Of a DNA stretch of 64,000 nucleotides, positions 60,855-64,000 are shown piece after piece (positions within the stretch are counted from its first letter, which is position 1; every line of letters begins with the position of its first letter). The DNA comes from Acanthochlamys bracteata. Taxonomy: Eukaryota; Streptophyta; Magnoliopsida; Pandanales; Velloziaceae. Made by a program: the position numbers and the translations under genes. Under the pieces are notes generated by a model, which was not told the DNA's origin, made no database searches, and was given only the letters and a program-made list of their open reading frames with translations. The stretch covers positions 2,482,501-2,546,500 of the forward strand of contig CM034135.1 in NCBI GenBank assembly GCA_019914995.1. The letters are read 5' to 3'.

Positions 60855-63751
60855 TTAATTGATTGCGGTAAGAGGTGCCCTTGAGTCTCTCAAACCCTGT
60901 GATTGTTGTGGCTCTTGTGATGCAGAAAATTGCTTTGTACCTCCATTTACTTGCTTAGTAGCAGCAGAGTTTGACTCCCAGAACGACTTCAACAGTTCTT
61001 CAAAAGATGGAGTTCTTAGCTCTTCGATAGATGATTCACTTGGCAAGTTTATTTGCCTCTTCTTTGGTGTTGAACAAGAGGGTTCATCCACCTGGTTAAA
61101 CAATGGACATTGGTTTTGTTTAAGCAATAAGAAGGAAAGGTTCTCTGATATATGAAACAACTGAGATTCACTTATCCTGCTTACCTTGTATTCTGTCTCC
61201 AGAGATTTGTGAGCATTCTCGCTGATCTCAGCAACCTTGCGATAATGCCCACTCTTCAATTGTTTAATGTCCTCAAAACATGGGACGACTAAGGAACCAA
61301 TGTTTGTGGATGCATCATTGTCAAGTTTCAAGGAACCTGAAGAAAGTTAATGAGAAATATCTTCAGTGATACACTCAACTATTATACATCTTTCCTTTGC
61401 ATATGGAAAGGCATTTCAATTCAACAACCAAAATTGGTGAAGACCTCACTTTTAATAGCAGCGATGATGTTTTGGTTCTCGTCATCCATATCCTGAATAG
61501 TAACTGATGCAGAAGAAGATAATTTATCCCGCAATAGCTGACTGGCTTCCCTCCCATTCCTGATGAACCAGATAAATGAATCATAAAGCCAAGCAAACAT
61601 GTGCTACCATATGACAATTTTAACCACAGAACTATACTGGAGTGAGCTACTACATTCTCAGAAAAGAATAACAATCTTATACCTGATACAGTAGTGATGT
61701 ATTTACATACCTAACTATAGATTCCACTGAAGTGGTATTGGTTTCCCCAAGTCTATACAGAGAGTTCTGTGCATCAGACCATTGTTGAGAAGCTAATCTT
61801 GTCTTTTCCTTGCTGCCAGACATAATCCAGTATGTCATAAAAATTAAGAATACCAGTATAATTGCATAAACCAACAGTAAACTAGAATTACATGGAGAAA
61901 AAAGATGCCAGACTTACCAATCTCTGAGACCTTCTTCCAAAATACTTGTACCTTTTTCTGTTGCAGCAGTGTCTTTATCATAATCATTCTCAGTTTCATT
62001 CATGTGAGATGTCCAATGTTCTTTAATGCTAGAAGTTAACCTACAAGCATTAGATATTTCTTCTTGCAGATTATTACTTTTATCAGCACCATATTGTCTC
62101 AGGCTGCCAACAGCTTCTTCAACCTAAAAGCAACAAGAAGTTTCCTTGATCAAACATGTTCAGCAATGTGGATGGTTGTAGTTGTTAATTCTCTGACATG
62201 TACCTAATCAGTAACTATACAACTATATTTACTTAGATAACAAATTTTCTCAGTGAACCTATACAAATTTTCTCTGACATGTATCTATATTTCTCTTATA
62301 TTAGATAAACAAAATTTCCCAGTGAACCTATACAGGAAGGCATCATCAAATGCCTATCCATATGTTTGTAATCTCCTAGACGTTCAAAGCAAAAGGTTGA
62401 TTATTTTGTCTACAGATTCCTTGAAGGAAACGAGGAATAACTCATATAAAGGATAAATGAATCCAGGTACCAGTTTTCTTTTCCTTGCATTTGAACTAGC
62501 TAACATCTGGCCCACTTTTTCAAGCAGTTGCTTCTCCTCATTCGCGGCACACTCCTACAAGCATCAAGTTGGTTATCAAAACTGTCAAATGTAATCATAC
62601 AAGGCCACCAATACTTTTAATTCCTCGAGAAATATGACCTCAAATCTCTTCTCAAATTTGCTGAGCTGCTTTCCCTGTTCAGTCTGCGTTTCTTCCAGAA
62701 TCTTGCTCAATGTAGCTGTATGAGTATCTAGAGTCTGAAAAAAATTACTTGTAATGCTATAAATAGATCTTGATGCTTCCAAAGCTCTAATTTGGCCCTG
62801 TTATTAGCAGAACATGGTTACACAAAGCTGAAATTTGTATCAATAATAAATTCAATAAACGAGTAACAATAATAAATCAGCGAGCATTGTATCAATCACC
62901 TCATGCTGCTGCTGAGCAAATGCAGCTAGTTTATCTTCCTGTTTACAGAGACTGCTATGGAATTCAATAAGAAGCTCTTCAGCATTGATCACAATGTCCT
63001 TGAAACACTGGAAAGATGAAAGGATATCAAACCTTGATATTGTAGAGGAGAGAACTTTCTTAACAAAAGAAAAGAAAGTTAAAAATATTAAAAAGAAACG
63101 CAAAGACAAATGCACCTTCTGAAGGTCTGAGGAATGGGTTGATACTTGCAAATCTAGTTTTTCAAAAGTTGATAGAGAATTATCAGTGAGTTCCCCTGCT
63201 AAGTTGTCCAGATTAGTTATACGAGAGCCATACATTTCTTTTATCTTTGCTATACGATCTTGAAGTTCTTCAGTAGCCTAAACACAAAAAACAAGCATGT
63301 CAAAATTAGTTTAGTTGTTCACATTTCCTTCATTAATGAACTAGTGACGTTACTATACTATCCATGAGCTTGTTAAAATACCTCAGACTTCCTAGACACA
63401 AACACTCGCATATCTTCTTCCATCTCCTTCAGTTTATTTTCCTGTTGGATTACAGAAGCTGATACAGTATTATGCAAGAAATCTAGTTGATTTGCCAACA
63501 GCGAGCAGAATTTCTTAACAGTAATCTTGTTTCCTTCTTCTATTTTATCTTTCCGATCTGCAAATAACCCGAAGATCAATAATAAGATGACACAGACATC
63601 CATGGTAAACTAATTTGTGGTTGTGCTACAAAGGACAATCCTGTATCATGTTCCTGGCACATACCGATTTTAGAAAACAAACCAGAAACATCAGCTGCTG
63701 CACTGGCAAGCTCAGATCGTAGCTCATGTGCATGTTCCGTAAGTGCTTTTT
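60855..63751 (-). CDS. Kinesin-5 motor protein, KIN-5C-like, C-terminal half
   Basis: Partial gene, running off the right edge. I place eleven exons: 63751-63665, 63557-63382, 63277-63116, 63007-62900, 62797-62639, 62554-62471, 62123-61918, 61812-61711, 61559-61450, 61336-61185 and 61091-60855. All phases agree and they give 526 residues. Kinesin-5 forms bipolar tetramers that slide antiparallel microtubules in the spindle and phragmoplast. Seen here are the stalk coiled coils, with family words such as NSLSTFEKLDLQVSTHSSDL, KQEDKLAAFAQQQHE, NFFQTLDTHTATLSKILEE and CAANEEKQLLEKVGQMLASS. The BimC-box-like tail (CSTPKKRQINLPSESSIEEL then RTPSFEELL) has a TP site for mitotic CDK. The end is RDSRAPLTAIN. 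The donor after exon 62797-62639 (GTCATA) is weak but in phase. The N-terminal motor domain must lie beyond 64000. No lesion was seen. Confidence 0.85.
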
Positions 63752-64000
63752 CTGAAAACGAGCAGTGGCATATCAGACAGTTTCAAAGAAAATTTACAAT
63801 GACTACAATAACATGCACTTTCCATGAAAACAATATTGTGCAAATTAAGTTTATATGCTCTAACGTAACATCCTTCCCAGAGAAAGTAGCTCAGACTGGA
63901 TAATCTGAATTGGACAATATGTAAACTGAACGCATGAAAGACCTTCAAGGAAAAGTAATGCAAGTCTAGTTTTACTCATGATGCCTAAAATAAGCACCAT

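Noticed and set aside
63752..64000. A further kinesin-5 exon at the right edge
   Set aside because: A possible donor (CTTGAAG|GTCTTT) is visible near 63945, but the peptide before it does not resemble the family and the window ends too soon to judge.

Overview
The window is nuclear DNA from a flowering plant, almost certainly a eudicot. Intergenic DNA is A+T-rich, genes are split by GT-AG introns, and the products belong to plant-only families: EXO70 of the H type, MAKR, NETWORKED 2, CCT-motif proteins and a plant RBOH. No bacterial-style operons, rRNA, tRNA or CRISPR arrays were seen. The species cannot be named from this sequence.

Left part (1-18 kb). An A+T-rich flank carrying a 140-bp direct repeat leads to an intact single-exon EXO70 gene (2251-4338, +). 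Next come a decayed pectate-lyase gene (7.15-8.36 kb, -), an intact MAKR gene (9849-10883, -), a hAT-like non-autonomous transposon (12415-13266) and an intact seven-transmembrane CAND7/GPR107-type gene (16288-17655, -). From memory, Arabidopsis has EXO70H2 beside MAKR4 and EXO70H1 beside a pectate-lyase-like gene. This block therefore looks like an old conserved neighbourhood in which one member has died here.

Middle (20-44 kb). A three-exon gene for an unidentified 1304-residue, probably nuclear protein (-) lies head to head with a NET2-type actin-binding gene (+) whose short first exon I located. Then come a Gly/Pro/Tyr- and His-rich GYPP-repeat protein (+), a remnant of the RNase P/MRP subunit RPP30 gene (GAF1 type), further decayed coding tracts, a second hAT-like element with a perfect 8-bp target duplication, and a three-exon CCT-domain gene (+).

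Right part (44-64 kb). A long gene-poor tract holds two phase-compatible exons of an unidentified minus-strand gene and a 56-codon gene for a homologue of short transmembrane mitochondrial protein 1 (DUF4535). A Tudor-like-domain coding region (+) looks frameshifted. A nearly full-length RBOHE-like NADPH oxidase copy (-) is broken by several frameshifts and a stop codon. The window ends inside the C-terminal half of a kinesin-5 gene, KIN-5C-like (-).

The genes are not one pathway. Several concern secretion, cytoskeleton or cell-wall and reactive-oxygen biology, but each is a separate transcription unit. The clearest theme is the mix of intact genes with at least three clear pseudogenes, which fits gene loss after duplication. 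I found no new defence or mobile system. The most useful discoveries are the short genes and exons that ORF length alone would miss, and the precise lesions in the pseudogenes.
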